This document shows positions 25,730 to 35,892 of a stretch of DNA of 49,780 nt, piece after piece (position 1 is the stretch's first letter; the number at the start of each line of letters is the position of its first letter). Under the pieces are notes generated by a model. That model searched no databases and had not been told where the DNA came from. It saw nothing but the letters and a program-made list of their open reading frames with translations. This stretch comes from SAR92 clade bacterium (GTDB taxonomy: Bacteria > Pseudomonadota > Gammaproteobacteria > Pseudomonadales > Porticoccaceae): positions 1 to 49,780 of the forward strand of contig JACNKP010000019.1 in NCBI GenBank assembly GCA_014381985.1, in the 5' to 3' direction. Both the position numbers and the translations under genes were made by a program.

Positions 25730-27481
25730 TCAATCTATAGGTTGGACAGAGCGCTCATCAAGAACCCCATCAAAAAGTTGTTTAAATCGCTGTACGGAAG
25801 GATCTTGATTTAGCATGTCTACGGCCTCCGCGTGACGCTCTGCAGTCTCTCTCCGGTCAACAGCGCGGGGGGTCTCAGCCTCAGTCAAGCCAGAATTTAT
25901 AAACACCTTGATTTCCTGACCGAAATACATGGTTAGTGCGTCGGCCAAACTCAATTGGTGTCCGCTGTCATAAAGACTATTTTCTTGATCGTCGATCATG
26001 AAAGTCAGTTCATTATTTTGTCGTGACAGGTATAGGCAGTGGCTAGCCACCTCCCCTAATGATGCGCCTATGATTAACTGTCGACGAACATCGACCCAGT
26101 TCTCTGGAGTAAACTCATCAAGTGCAATATTATCGGCCAAATCGGAGGCTACTCTTGTTGCCAGGGACGGAATATTATCCTCCTCAACAGCCTCAGGCTC
26201 AGACTCAGCCATAATCGACAGTTCGGGAGTATCTTGAATGTCCTGCAGTCCAATCTTTGACACTTCATCAGCAATGCTGGTGGTTAGAGGCTGCGCTGGC
26301 TGATTGGAGGCCACCGGTACTTCAGCGGCATCAAACTTTTTTACAGGGGGGGCAACCTCCGGGATTACAGGACTAACGGCTGTCGACCGTCCATTACTGG
26401 CGGGCCTGAAGGCAAGCGCGCGCAACATTGCCATTTCAAAACCAGACCGTTGGTCTGGTGCCAAATTTAGGTCTTTTCGGCCCAATAGGCATATCTGATA
26501 AAACAACTGTACGTCTTCACGAGAGACCGTTTCGGCCAAACTGGCTAACTCAGCAAAGTGACTAAGCCCTTTATCAAGTGCTTCCGGAACCGTTTGCAAT
26601 ATAGCAACCTGATGCCAGACCGACAGAATGTCACCCATGGCAGCCCCATAATCTGGTGATTGCTCTGCCATTTTTGCGATTGAGGACAGTAGGGTAGCAC
26701 CACTTTGACTCGCTAGGGCTTGACATATATCGACGACGAAACGACGCTCAATAGTACCAAGCATGGCGCTGACATCAACCTCATTAATGTGACCCCCGCC
26801 ATGGCCTATGGCTTGATCTGTTAAACTTAAGGCATCGCGCATGCTGCCATCAGCCGCCCGGCCTATAGCCCACACACCACCTTCATCAAAGGGCACTTTC
26901 TCTTCACCTAAAACAAATTGGAGGTGTTCTGCGATACGCGCAGGGCTAAGATTTTTTAAATTGAACTGTAAACAGCGAGACAGAACCGTGATCGGCAGTT
27001 TTTGCGGGTCTGTAGTCGCAAATAAGAATTTAACGTGAGGCGGTGGCTCTTCAAGTGTTTTTAACAGAGCCGCAAAGCTAGACTTCGACAGCATGTGCAC
27101 TTCGTCAATTAGGTAGATTTTATAGCGTCCACGAGAGGGTAAATATTGAACGTTATCTAGAAGGTCGCGCATGTCATCAACCCCTGTGCGTGACGCTGCA
27201 TCCACTTCAATTAAATCTATAAATCGACCCTCATCAATCTCGTTGCAACTGCTACATTCGCCACAAGGAACCGAAGACACTCCTTTCTCACAGTTAAGGC
27301 ATTTAGAAAGAATGCGAGCGATAGTAGTTTTACCGACGCCCCGAGTTCCCGTGAAAAGATAGGCATGGTGAAGGCGATCATTGTCCAAGGCGTTAATTAA
27401 TGCCTGCAATACGTGCTCTTGGCCAGCTGTCTCTGAAAATGATTTAGGGCGCCACTTACGGGCAAGGACTTGATAGCTCAT
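25730..27481 (-). CDS. dnaX: DNA polymerase III tau subunit (and gamma by frameshift)
   Basis: Tau is the clamp-loader ATPase that also holds polymerase and helicase together. The 583-residue product has Walker A GTRGVGKT (45-52), a zinc module with C64, C73, C76 and C79, Walker [10 protein letters not shown] and the SRC-type segment [11 protein letters not shown]. Domain III ends near residue 365, then a Pro/Val-rich linker leads to tau domains IV-V. In the linker, codons 380-382 read GTA AAA AAG, containing the E. coli-type slippery heptamer; a -1 slip adds one Val and stops, giving a 383-residue gamma. It is the first protein gene after the SRP RNA and is followed by ybaB and recR. Confidence 0.97.
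   Translation of the reverse strand: MSYQVLARKWRPKSFSETAGQEHVLQALINALDNDRLHHAYLFTGTRGVGKTTIARILSKCLNCEKGVSSVPCGECSSCNEIDEGRFIDLIEVDAASRTGVDDMRDLLDNVQYLPSRGRYKIYLIDEVHMLSKSSFAALLKTLEEPPPHVKFLFATTDPQKLPITVLSRCLQFNLKNLSPARIAEHLQFVLGEEKVPFDEGGVWAIGRAADGSMRDALSLTDQAIGHGGGHINEVDVSAMLGTIERRFVVDICQALASQSGATLLSSIAKMAEQSPDYGAAMGDILSVWHQVAILQTVPEALDKGLSHFAELASLAETVSREDVQLFYQICLLGRKDLNLAPDQRSGFEMAMLRALAFRPASNGRSTAVSPVIPEVAPPVKKFDAAEVPVASNQPAQPLTTSIADEVSKIGLQDIQDTPELSIMAESEPEAVEEDNIPSLATRVASDLADNIALDEFTPENWVDVRRQLIIGASLGEVASHCLYLSRQNNELTFMIDDQENSLYDSGHQLSLADALTMYFGQEIKVFINSGLTEAETPRAVDRRETAERHAEAVDMLNQDPSVQRFKQLFDGVLDERSVQPID
26336..26342 (-). promoter_or_regulatory. Predicted -1 programmed frameshift site in dnaX (slippery A AAA AAG)
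   Basis: On the coding strand the sequence reads GTA AAA AAG TTT GAT. The heptamer A AAA AAG is in the same phase as in E. coli dnaX. After a -1 slip the ribosome reads GTT and then TGA, so gamma would be 383 residues. A Shine-Dalgarno-like GGAGG lies 13 bases upstream (10 in E. coli). A modest downstream stem is possible (GCTGA pairing with TCAGC, or CGCTG with CAGCG), starting about 8-9 bases after the heptamer; I could not fold it properly. Confidence 0.78.
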
Positions 27482-27546
27482 AACAGTTTCTATATCTAAA
27501 CAAAGTCGTATTATAGGCAGATAAACGCTGAGCAGGAAGAACTAAT

Positions 27547-27662
<116 letters not shown>

Positions 27663-27678
27663 TTAAAGCTAGCGCGGA

Positions 27679-27707
27679 ATTATCCGAGGTTTCCCGGCCA
27701 AGTGCAA
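27679..27707 (-). promoter_or_regulatory. Sigma70 promoter of ffs
   Basis: On the minus strand a -35 TTGCAC (27702-27707) is separated by exactly 17 bases from a -10 GATAAT (27679-27684). A GC-rich stretch (TCCGCGC) follows the -10, resembling the discriminator of stringently controlled stable-RNA promoters. The predicted start is roughly 10 bases before the mature SRP RNA end, leaving a short leader for processing. It probably also drives dnaX. Confidence 0.72.
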
Positions 27708-27864
27708 CCGTTTATAGCGTTAAATTTATATTTTGCAAACTGCAATGTCAAACGTAGGTAGGAGCATCAAAAAAAACAAATTTATTCCACTTCACATCTG
27801 ACTCCGCCTTGACTACACTGCGTTCCTTACACGGAATTATGCTTATTTATTAAAGGGTTTGTCG

Positions 27865-29538
27865 ATGATTTTTTGTTCAGATAACTACTCCACCCTACCC
27901 CAATCTATAACCTTAAGTTCGAATATTAAGACGCTCCTTCTATTAATTATTTTCTTTAGCCTGACTGGCTGCGGTAACAATGAAAGCAATGTCTCTTCGG
28001 GAAATAAAACTGGAACACTTTACTGGGGAAACGGTACTGAGCCGCAAAGCTTAGATCCTCAAATCGCAACTGGTGTCCCCGAGCATCATATAATTTCAGC
28101 TGTAATGGAAGGGTTAGTCCTAAAAAATCGAAAAACGTTAGAGCCGATGCCAGGCGTAGCGGAATCCTGGGATATTACCGAAAATGGAACAGTCTACACA
28201 TTTACATTACGTGATAATGCACGGTGGTCTAATGGTGATCCGCACGTAGCACAGGATTATGTTTGGTCTTGGTGGAGAGCACTTCAGCCCGCACTGGGGA
28301 ATCTCTATGCCTATATGCTTTTCCCTATTAAAAATGCACAGCAGTATTATGAAGGTGAGATTTCTGACTTTAATGAAGTTGGTGTAAAAGCATTAGATGA
28401 CCGAACACTGCAAGTCACACTGAACTACCCGACGCCCTATTTCCTGCAACTGTTAGATCATTACAGTTTATTTCCAGTGCACCAAGCGACTATAGAAAAA
28501 TTTGGAACGGCAGACCAGCGCGGGACACGTTGGACTTATGAAGGTAATTTAGTGGGCAATGGCCCTTTTCAACTTGTTGATTGGAAAATCAATCGACGCA
28601 TTGTGGTGCAAAGTAATCCTTATTATTGGGATGCGGACAATGTGTCACTCAAAGAAATCGTTTTCATTCCCATCGAAAACATCGTAACAGAGGAGCGTAT
28701 GTTTAGAGCCGGTCAGCTGCACGTGACCAGCAGTCTTCCCGCAGATAAAATTAGTGTTTATCGCGAAGCAAACGACCCTGAGCTTAAAATAGCGCCTTAT
28801 CTTGGCACTTATTACTACCGTCTAAATGTCAGAAAACCGCAGTTCCAAGATCCGCGGGTAAGGCGCGCATTGGCAATGACTGTTGACAGGCAAAGGCTCG
28901 TTGACAACATAACTAAGGGCGGGCAGATTCCTGCTTACGCTATGACACCTCCAGGCACCATGGGGTATTATCCTAAAAGTGATCTTAAATTTGACCCGGA
29001 GGGAGCAAGGCGTCTACTCGCAGAAGCGGGCTATCCCGATGGTAAAGGGTTTCCCGCTACTGAAATTCTGTATAACACTAACGAAGGCCACCGAAAAGTT
29101 GCGGTTGCGCTGCAAGAGATGTGGGAAAAGAACCTGAACATTGACATCCGACTGCTCAATCAAGAGTGGAAGGTTTACTTAGACAGCGAAAGTGCCGGAG
29201 AGTATGAAATTTCACGGGCTGGATGGATCGGCGATTATGTCGATCCGAACAACTTTCTTGATTTGTTTTTATGCGGTGGAGGTAACAACCGCACTGGTTG
29301 GTGCAACGAAGAATATGATCGTCTCATTCTTGACGTAGCACCTTCTATGTCATCACACAAAGAACGGCTCGAGGTGTTTCAGCAGGCAGAGACAATGCTT
29401 TTAAATGAGATGCCCATTATACCGATATATACCTACACCAGCGTTCAGCTTGTTGACTCATCCGTTAAAAACTTTGATGCCAACATTATGAATGCAGCCT
29501 CCTATAAAGATATCTACTTGCAACCAGATAAAGAATAA
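27865..29538 (+). CDS. oppA: Oligopeptide ABC transporter substrate-binding lipoprotein (OppA-like)
   Basis: This is the periplasmic binding protein of a peptide importer (SBP_bac_5 family). I choose the ATG at 27865 because AAAGGG lies seven bases upstream; a TTG at 27859 is too close to it. The N-terminus has a hydrophobic segment and the lipobox LTGC, so it should be a lipoprotein. Family motifs are LYWGNGTEPQSLDPQIATG, VAESWDITENGTVYTFTLRDNARWSNGDP, GNGPFQLVDWKINRRIVVQSNPYYWD and PRVRRALAMTVDRQRLV. The C-terminus MLLNEMPIIPIYTYTSVQLV is also typical. It is followed by both permeases and the ATPase in one plus-strand run, so the importer is complete. Confidence 0.93.
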   Translation: MIFCSDNYSTLPQSITLSSNIKTLLLLIIFFSLTGCGNNESNVSSGNKTGTLYWGNGTEPQSLDPQIATGVPEHHIISAVMEGLVLKNRKTLEPMPGVAESWDITENGTVYTFTLRDNARWSNGDPHVAQDYVWSWWRALQPALGNLYAYMLFPIKNAQQYYEGEISDFNEVGVKALDDRTLQVTLNYPTPYFLQLLDHYSLFPVHQATIEKFGTADQRGTRWTYEGNLVGNGPFQLVDWKINRRIVVQSNPYYWDADNVSLKEIVFIPIENIVTEERMFRAGQLHVTSSLPADKISVYREANDPELKIAPYLGTYYYRLNVRKPQFQDPRVRRALAMTVDRQRLVDNITKGGQIPAYAMTPPGTMGYYPKSDLKFDPEGARRLLAEAGYPDGKGFPATEILYNTNEGHRKVAVALQEMWEKNLNIDIRLLNQEWKVYLDSESAGEYEISRAGWIGDYVDPNNFLDLFLCGGGNNRTGWCNEEYDRLILDVAPSMSSHKERLEVFQQAETMLLNEMPIIPIYTYTSVQLVDSSVKNFDANIMNAASYKDIYLQPDKE

Positions 29539-29557
29539 TTATAAAAAGGATTTAAAA

Positions 29558-30493
29558 ATGTATCGATTTGCTATCAGCCGACTGCTACAAGCAATCCCTG
29601 TGCTATTGATGGTCATTACAGTCACCTTCTTTCTGGTACATTCTGCACCTGGCGGTCCATTTTCGGCTGATAAAGCTGTGCCACCGGAAGTCATCAAAGC
29701 GCTCGAAGAACAATACAATCTAAATCAACCAGTGTGGCAGCAATATCTCAACTATCTTGGGGACGTACTTCAAGGTGACTTTGGACCTTCTTTTAAGTAC
29801 TCAGGAAGAACGGTTAATGAGCTTATCGCGGCGGGTTTACCGATCACGGCGGAGCTCGCTTTTTATGCAATGCTAGTTGCTTTGAGCGTAGGGATAACAG
29901 CAGGCGTTGGCGCGGCAATGCGGCCTAACACTATGCAGGACTATTTGCCGATGACCGGAGCAATGATTGGCATATGCATGCCATCGTTCCTGCTGGGCCC
30001 CCTGTTAGTTCTTATTTTTGGTATCCATCTAGATTGGCTGCCAGTATCCGGATGGGGCGACATTCCCGGAGATAAAATTCTACCCGCGATTACGTTGGGC
30101 ACTGGATATGCAGCTTATATTGCGCGACTATCAAGAGGGGGAATGCTTGAAGTGCTGTCCCAAGACTATATTAGAACAGCCCGAGCAAAAGGTTTGAGTG
30201 AGCGTTTAATTATTATAAAGCACGCCCTACGAGGTGGACTAATACCTGTTGTTGCATTTTTAGGTCCCGCTTTTGCCGGGCTTTTAGCTGGCTCATTTGT
30301 TGTAGAAACTATATTTCAGATTCCTGGTTTGGGCCGGTTTTATGTACAGGCCGCTTTTAACCGCGACTACACGTTAATACTCGGTATGACCATCTTTCTA
30401 TCGACCCTTATTATACTATTTAATCTGTTATCAGACATGCTGGCGATTTGGTTGAACCCCAAGCTCAGGCAGGAAATTAGGGGGACGAACTGA
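29558..30493 (+). CDS. oppB: Oligopeptide ABC transporter permease OppB
   Basis: The ATG at 29558 has AAAAAGGA eight bases upstream and starts MYRFAISRLLQAIPVLLMVITVTFFLVHSAPGGPF, the family N-terminus. Starting further upstream would overlap the oppA end and add a polar leader. The 311-residue product has about six transmembrane helices and the permease coupling segment YIRTARAKGLSERLIIIKHALRGGLIPVVAFLGP, which contacts the ATPase. The C-terminal FVVETIFQIPGLGRFYVQAAFNRDY is diagnostic for OppB/DppB. The stop overlaps the oppC start. Confidence 0.95.
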   Translation: MYRFAISRLLQAIPVLLMVITVTFFLVHSAPGGPFSADKAVPPEVIKALEEQYNLNQPVWQQYLNYLGDVLQGDFGPSFKYSGRTVNELIAAGLPITAELAFYAMLVALSVGITAGVGAAMRPNTMQDYLPMTGAMIGICMPSFLLGPLLVLIFGIHLDWLPVSGWGDIPGDKILPAITLGTGYAAYIARLSRGGMLEVLSQDYIRTARAKGLSERLIIIKHALRGGLIPVVAFLGPAFAGLLAGSFVVETIFQIPGLGRFYVQAAFNRDYTLILGMTIFLSTLIILFNLLSDMLAIWLNPKLRQEIRGTN

Positions 30494-31362
30494 TGGCTGA
30501 TGCAATCGAAGATCATGGCACTTCTCTTTGGAAAGATGCCTGGATCAAACTCAGCAAAAATCGTTTAGCACTGTTTGGACTGGCGGTTCTAATAATGCTG
30601 ATCGCAACCTCCCTTTTGACACCGCTGATAGCCCCCTATGGCTATGAAACTCAGAATCTTAATATGGGAGCAACTGCTCCGTCTTTACAGCACTGGCTTG
30701 GTACCGATATTTTTGGACGAGATATGCTCACCCGAATCATGTACGGCGGTCGAGTATCATTGATGGTTGGCTTCATTGCGACCGCGGTTGCTCTTGTAAT
30801 TGGCATTCTTTGGGGTGCTATTGCAGGTTTTTTTGGCGGGCGTTTAGACGCTATCATGATGCGAATTGTCGATGTACTTTACGCCCTACCCTTTATGATT
30901 TTCATAATACTGTTAATGGTGGTGTTTGGACGTAATATTCTCCTATTGTTCCTTGCCATTGGAGCTGTTGAATGGCTGACAATGGCCAGGATTGTGCGTA
31001 GCCAAGTTATGGCACTAAGAAATCAGGAGTTTGTCGAAGCTGCAAATTCGCTAGGATTGTCCCAATGGACCATAATCCGTCGCCACATTATTCCCAATAC
31101 TCTTGGCCCCGTGATTGTCTACACCACACTGACAATTCCGAGCGTTATGCTGCTAGAAGCCTTTTTGAGCTTTTTAGGCCTAGGCATTCAACCACCGGAA
31201 AGCTCATGGGGCTTGCTGATTAACTATGGGGTCGAAACCATGGAAGAATTTCCTTGGCTCCTTATTTTTCCTGGTATAGCGCTGTCGTTAACGCTGTTTG
31301 CACTCAATTTTCTAGGTGATGGTCTACGCGATGCTCTTGACCCTAGAACCTCTAAGGATTAG
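30493..31362 (+). CDS. oppC: Oligopeptide ABC transporter permease OppC
   Basis: The 289-residue protein starts with a cytoplasmic segment SLWKDAWIKLSKNRLALFGLAVLIML, typical of OppC/DppC, then HWLGTDIFGRDMLTRIMYGGRVSLMVG. The ATPase-coupling loop is EFVEAANSLGLSQWTIIRRHIIPNTLGPVIV. The C-terminal segment EAFLSFLGLGIQPPESSWGLLI and the LNFLGDGLRDALDPR end confirm the family. Its ATG overlaps the oppB stop (TGATG), showing translational coupling. Confidence 0.96.
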   Translation: MADAIEDHGTSLWKDAWIKLSKNRLALFGLAVLIMLIATSLLTPLIAPYGYETQNLNMGATAPSLQHWLGTDIFGRDMLTRIMYGGRVSLMVGFIATAVALVIGILWGAIAGFFGGRLDAIMMRIVDVLYALPFMIFIILLMVVFGRNILLLFLAIGAVEWLTMARIVRSQVMALRNQEFVEAANSLGLSQWTIIRRHIIPNTLGPVIVYTTLTIPSVMLLEAFLSFLGLGIQPPESSWGLLINYGVETMEEFPWLLIFPGIALSLTLFALNFLGDGLRDALDPRTSKD

Positions 31363-31377
31363 AACAGGACTTATATA

Positions 31378-33027
31378 ATGGCAATTCTCGAGGTAAATGG
31401 TTTAAAGGTATATTTCCACACACGTAATGGTGTCGTTAAAGCCGTTGACGATGTTTCATTCTCAGTCGATAGAGGTGAAACACTGGCTATTGTAGGAGAA
31501 TCAGGGTCAGGTAAGTCTGTTACCTGCTACAGCCTGCTTGATCTTCTACCAAAGCCCCCCGCCAGAATAGAAGGTGGTACGGCCCTATTTGATGGAAAAG
31601 ATCTACTAGCCTGCTCTGCTTCTGAGATGAGACAACATCGTTGCAATGATATAGCCGTTATTTTTCAAGATCCGATGACGTCACTAAATCCCTTTCTAAC
31701 GATTGGTGAACAACTTATTGAGCCATTGATTTATCATCCGGATAGAAGTCAGATACAAACACGAGTTGAAGCCAAGAGAACCGCAGTTGCCCTGCTCGAT
31801 GAGGTAGGAATCATTGATTCCCATGCGCGGTTTGATTGTTATCCCCATGAGTTCTCAGGAGGTATGAGACAAAGGGTAATGATAGCCATGGCGTTGATTA
31901 CCGAGCCAAAACTATTAATTTGTGATGAACCGACTACTGCACTAGATGTGACCATTCAGGCACAAATCCTTCGACTAATAAAAAAGCTACAAGAAACACG
32001 AAATGTAGCGGTTATTTTCATTAGTCATGACCTCGGTGTTGTCGCAGGCATCGCAGATAAAGTACTCGTCATGTGCGACGGTACTATTCGTGAAACTGGC
32101 GGCACTGATGATTTATTTTACAGGACTCAGAACGAATACACCAAGAAACTGCTCGCTGCAATACCGGAGGGTGCTAAGACTCTGCCGCATCGTGCTAAAA
32201 GTGATGAAATTTTGATTGAAGTCACTCATTTGAAAACGTATTTTAGAAACCAGCTAAATACCAACAATAGCGAAGAAAATCGATATATAAAAGCTGTGGA
32301 CGACGTCAGTCTGGAAATCGCGCGCGGAGAGATTTTGGGTTTAGTTGGAGAGTCTGGATCTGGAAAATCAACCTTAGGTCGGTCAATTTTACAGCTAGCG
32401 CCCACCACTGAAGGCTCAGTTAAATTTTCCGGTCAAACGCTCACAGGCTTAACCGCAAAGCAGCTAGTACCTTGGCGTAGGAAGATGCAAATGATCTTCC
32501 AAGATCCCTATGCCTCACTTAATCCACGAATGACCGTATTTGAAACCCTGTCAGAACCGCTCCTCTATCATGGTATAGCCACATGGACAACGATTGCGAG
32601 CCAAGTTAAGCAACTTATGGATGATGTTGGCTTATCACAAGCCCAGCTGCGCAAGTATCCTCATGAGTTTTCTGGGGGCCAACGCCAACGTATCGCCATA
32701 GGACGAGCCATTGCTACCAAGCCCGAGTTTATTATTGCTGATGAGCCTGTATCAGCATTGGATGTGACCATCCAAGCGCAAATATTAGATTTAATTCTGG
32801 AGCTGGTAGAGCGACACAACCTTACAATGATGTTTATCTCTCATGACTTGTCAGTGGTCCGGTACATCTCCGACCGGGTTGTGATCATGAACCGTGGTGT
32901 TATTGTCGAACAGGGTGATACAGAGACCTTATGGGCTGCCCCTAAGGAAGCCTACACAAAAGAGCTTCTAGCGGCCATACCGCTAGCTGACCCAGCAGCG
33001 GAACGTAAAAGAATAGCTAACATCTAG
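31378..33027 (+). CDS. Fused dual ATPase of the oligopeptide ABC transporter (OppD-OppF/YejF-like)
   Basis: The 549-residue protein carries two complete ABC domains in one chain. Domain 1 has Walker A GESGSGKS (40-47), FQDPMTSLNPF, signature SGGMRQR and Walker B LLICDEPTTALD. Domain 2 has a second GESGSGKS, FQDPYASLNPR, SGGQRQR and IIADEPVSALDV. Both keep the H-loop region (ISHDLGVV, ISHDLSVV). It therefore replaces separate OppD and OppF, as YejF does in E. coli. It lies 15 bases after oppC. No clear intrinsic terminator follows in the 89 bases before the convergent msrA gene. Confidence 0.95.
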   Translation: MAILEVNGLKVYFHTRNGVVKAVDDVSFSVDRGETLAIVGESGSGKSVTCYSLLDLLPKPPARIEGGTALFDGKDLLACSASEMRQHRCNDIAVIFQDPMTSLNPFLTIGEQLIEPLIYHPDRSQIQTRVEAKRTAVALLDEVGIIDSHARFDCYPHEFSGGMRQRVMIAMALITEPKLLICDEPTTALDVTIQAQILRLIKKLQETRNVAVIFISHDLGVVAGIADKVLVMCDGTIRETGGTDDLFYRTQNEYTKKLLAAIPEGAKTLPHRAKSDEILIEVTHLKTYFRNQLNTNNSEENRYIKAVDDVSLEIARGEILGLVGESGSGKSTLGRSILQLAPTTEGSVKFSGQTLTGLTAKQLVPWRRKMQMIFQDPYASLNPRMTVFETLSEPLLYHGIATWTTIASQVKQLMDDVGLSQAQLRKYPHEFSGGQRQRIAIGRAIATKPEFIIADEPVSALDVTIQAQILDLILELVERHNLTMMFISHDLSVVRYISDRVVIMNRGVIVEQGDTETLWAAPKEAYTKELLAAIPLADPAAERKRIANI

Positions 33028-33116
33028 CTCCCGGCAGGTATTCGCAGGGCTCTAAGCGCTGTTGACGAGCTTACTAGTAATGCAGTGGAACCTTGATCGT
33101 TAGCTTTAACAGCCTG

Positions 33117-33746
33117 CTACAGACAAGAGACTCCTGTCCCTCTCAAACCACAGTAACCACTCGGGTTTTTGACTAAATATTGCTGGTGATAGTCTTCAGC
33201 ATAAAAGAATTCAGGGGCTAACTTAATCTCAGTCGTAATGGGCCCGAAGCCTAAATCTGTTAATTTACGTTGCACGTTAGAAGCTGAGGTTTCAGCCTCG
33301 CTAAGCTGCGCTTCGCTGCAATAAATGGCAGACCGATACTGACTGCCCATATCATTACCTTGTCTCATGCCTTGAGTTGGATCATGAGACTCCCAAAAGA
33401 CCGTCATTAACGCGTTAAAGTTAGTTAAACTTGGATCAAAAACAACCAGCACTACTTCAGTATGCCCTGTCAGCCCTGTACAGGTTTCTTCATAGGTTGG
33501 GTTAGGCGTGGCACCTCCTGCGTAGCCCACTGCGGTAGAGATCACACCCTCTTGCTCCCAAAAGCGACGTTCTGCGCCCCAAAAGCAGCCCATAGCAAAG
33601 ATTACTGCTTCTAAGTGCTCAGCGAACGGTGGTTTTAGGGGCTGCCCTGTGATCAAGTGAACATCGGAAATAACGATGGCCTCTTTGCGGCCAGGCAAGC
33701 AATCAGCGAGGGGAACGCTTTTACGCCCAAAAAGACTCGATAACAT
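33117..33746 (-). CDS. msrA: Peptide methionine (S)-S-oxide reductase MsrA
   Basis: MsrA repairs oxidised methionine. The 209-residue protein has the catalytic motif GCFWG with C54, followed by [40 protein letters not shown]. The resolving-Cys region near the C-terminus is [13 protein letters not shown]. The N-terminal [18 protein letters not shown] matches the long E. coli-type MsrA. AAGGAT lies seven bases before the ATG. It is a single gene between convergent opp genes and the purF cluster. Confidence 0.97.
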   Translation of the reverse strand: MLSSLFGRKSVPLADCLPGRKEAIVISDVHLITGQPLKPPFAEHLEAVIFAMGCFWGAERRFWEQEGVISTAVGYAGGATPNPTYEETCTGLTGHTEVVLVVFDPSLTNFNALMTVFWESHDPTQGMRQGNDMGSQYRSAIYCSEAQLSEAETSASNVQRKLTDLGFGPITTEIKLAPEFFYAEDYHQQYLVKNPSGYCGLRGTGVSCL

Positions 33747-33832
33747 CGATAGTATCCTTGCGTTTAAATACAGTTAAATATAACTCGATTATTTTATGGT
33801 GGCCAGAGCCTATTAGATCGTGAACCTAAAGA

Positions 33833-35362
33833 TTAGTCTGCAGTGTTATTGTGTATGCCTATCACTTGACTTGTTTTCTCAGCTGCGGATGGATCACCAC
33901 CCTTCTTAGCCGAATCGTTACGCTGAGAATCCAGCCTCGCGAGATACTGAGCGTCTACGTCACCCGTGACATAATGACCATCGAATACTGAGCATTCAAA
34001 GCGAGTTATGGTGTCATTACCTTCCTTTGCAGAGGCTACTAGATCTTCCAAGTCCTGATAAATCAACCAATCTGCTCCAATTAAATCGCCCACCTCTTGG
34101 TCAGTCCTGTTGTGCGCAATAAGCTCAGATGCAGACGGCATATCTATGCCGTAAACGTTCGGATAGCGCACCCCAGGGGCAGCCGAGGCCATAAATACCT
34201 TGCTTGCTCCTGCCTCCCTTGCCATCTGGATAATCTCTTGAGAGGTCGTACCACGAACAATAGAATCATCTACCAAAAGTACATTCTTTCCTGCAAATTC
34301 TAACTTCACTGCATTCAGTTTTTGTCTTACCGATTTTTTACGTTCGGTCTGTCCGGGCATAATAAAAGTTCGACCAATATACCGATTTTTCATGAAACCT
34401 TCGCGTAACTTGACCCCTAATCGTTCAGCCAGCGCTTGAGCCGAAACACGGCTTGTGTCTGGTATAGGGATAACAACATCAATACCGTGGTCAGGTTTAA
34501 GTCGAATTAACTTATCAGCAAGATACTCACCCATCCGTAATCTGCATTTATAAACAGAAATATCGTCGATCAGTGAATCCGGTCGTGCAAAATAGACATG
34601 CTCAAATATGCACGGCATCAATTGATGCTCTTTTGCACACTGGTGAAGATGAAGTACCCCTAATTCGTCCACAAAGAGAGCTTCACCAGGTTGAAGATCT
34701 CTAATTAACTCAAAACCCAGACTGTCGAGAACGACTGATTCAGAAACCACAGCATATTCAGTACCCTTAGCTGTTTCTCGTTTACCAAAACATAGTGGAC
34801 GAATTCCGAACCGGTCACGAAACGCAAACATTCCGTAATTGGCGATCAAGCCTACAACTGCATAGGCACCCTTGCATCGCTCGTGGACGCCCGACACCGC
34901 AGCAAAAATATCGTCGCTAGAAGGTGCAAGTTTGCCCTGCGCCTGCAATTCGTGGGCAAAGATGTTGAGAAGGACCTCTGAATCAGAGTCGGTATTTAAA
35001 TGCCGCAAATCATCACGAAAAACCTGTTGGCGCAATTCATCGGCGTTAGTAAGATTACCGTTGTGAGCCACAAAAATACCATAAGGCGAATTGACGTAAA
35101 GTGGTTGAGCAAGCGCGGGCCCAGAACTTCCTGCTGTTGGGTAGCGTACATGCCCTATACCAACATCACCCACTAATCTCATCATATGACTGCGACGGAA
35201 TACATCACGGGCCAAACCCTCGCCCTTACATTGATGGAGTTCCCCACCAGATTCGGTGACAATACCTGCCGCATCTTGACCTCGATGTTGTAACATCGTC
35301 AATGCGTCATACAGCCGCAGATTTACACTAGACTTACCCGAAATGCCAACAACACCACACAT
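33833..35362 (-). CDS. purF: Amidophosphoribosyltransferase PurF
   Basis: PurF makes phosphoribosylamine from PRPP and glutamine, the first step of purine synthesis. The 509-residue protein starts MCGVVGISG, so C2 is the glutaminase nucleophile after Met removal. Motifs are [37 protein letters not shown] and, in the transferase domain, the PRPP loop [18 protein letters not shown]. The gene lies two bases downstream of cvpA, as in E. coli and Pseudomonas. The charged C-terminal tail ([19 protein letters not shown]) is not part of the catalytic core. Confidence 0.98.
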   Translation of the reverse strand: MCGVVGISGKSSVNLRLYDALTMLQHRGQDAAGIVTESGGELHQCKGEGLARDVFRRSHMMRLVGDVGIGHVRYPTAGSSGPALAQPLYVNSPYGIFVAHNGNLTNADELRQQVFRDDLRHLNTDSDSEVLLNIFAHELQAQGKLAPSSDDIFAAVSGVHERCKGAYAVVGLIANYGMFAFRDRFGIRPLCFGKRETAKGTEYAVVSESVVLDSLGFELIRDLQPGEALFVDELGVLHLHQCAKEHQLMPCIFEHVYFARPDSLIDDISVYKCRLRMGEYLADKLIRLKPDHGIDVVIPIPDTSRVSAQALAERLGVKLREGFMKNRYIGRTFIMPGQTERKKSVRQKLNAVKLEFAGKNVLLVDDSIVRGTTSQEIIQMAREAGASKVFMASAAPGVRYPNVYGIDMPSASELIAHNRTDQEVGDLIGADWLIYQDLEDLVASAKEGNDTITRFECSVFDGHYVTGDVDAQYLARLDSQRNDSAKKGGDPSAAEKTSQVIGIHNNTAD

Positions 35363-35364
35363 GA

Positions 35365-35865
35365 TTAAACCCAGCCTATTAAGAAGTCTTTAATGGCTAT
35401 CGCAGCTTCTATTCCAGCGTCCTTAAACAACATAAACACTGGGATAAGCTCTGACGACGTCCACCACAAATCTTGATCCACTGGTAACGCTTTAGGAAGC
35501 ATTACCACCAACGCTAAAATAATTAGCATACCTCTAAAAACCCCAAATACGAGCCCTAAGGTTCTATCAGTGCCACTCAATCCAGTTGAGCTTACCAACT
35601 TGCCCAGTAAAAAGTTGACTATAGCACCGACTAATAACGTGCCAACGAAAAGAGAGGCCCAGGCTGCTAGCTGTCGCATTGACGCTAGAGCAATAACGTT
35701 TACTAACAACTCTCCAACTAGCTCACTGAATGCCATAGCGACGACAAATGCTGCCAGCCAAATCACCAACGACATTGCTTCCTTAACAAAACCCCGAATA
35801 AGGCTGATCATCCCTGAAATTGTGATAATTGCAACAATTACTATATCTACTGCCGCTATATCCAT
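35365..35865 (-). CDS. cvpA: CvpA family membrane protein
   Basis: The 166-residue protein has four hydrophobic helices and the CvpA pattern [39 protein letters not shown], then [28 protein letters not shown]. CvpA was named for colicin V production, but its cellular role is tied to envelope stress tolerance and remains poorly defined. It lies between the SPOR gene (27 bases) and purF (2 bases), the conserved order. Confidence 0.95.
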   Translation of the reverse strand: MDIAAVDIVIVAIITISGMISLIRGFVKEAMSLVIWLAAFVVAMAFSELVGELLVNVIALASMRQLAAWASLFVGTLLVGAIVNFLLGKLVSSTGLSGTDRTLGLVFGVFRGMLIILALVVMLPKALPVDQDLWWTSSELIPVFMLFKDAGIEAAIAIKDFLIGWV

Positions 35866-35892
35866 AATACCTTTCCTAAGGTCTGCTAGTAG

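Noticed and set aside
27809-27836. TTGACT followed about 17 bases later by CGGAAT as a promoter for the peptide transporter operon.
   Set aside because: The -35 is fair but the -10 is poor, so I did not list it as a feature.
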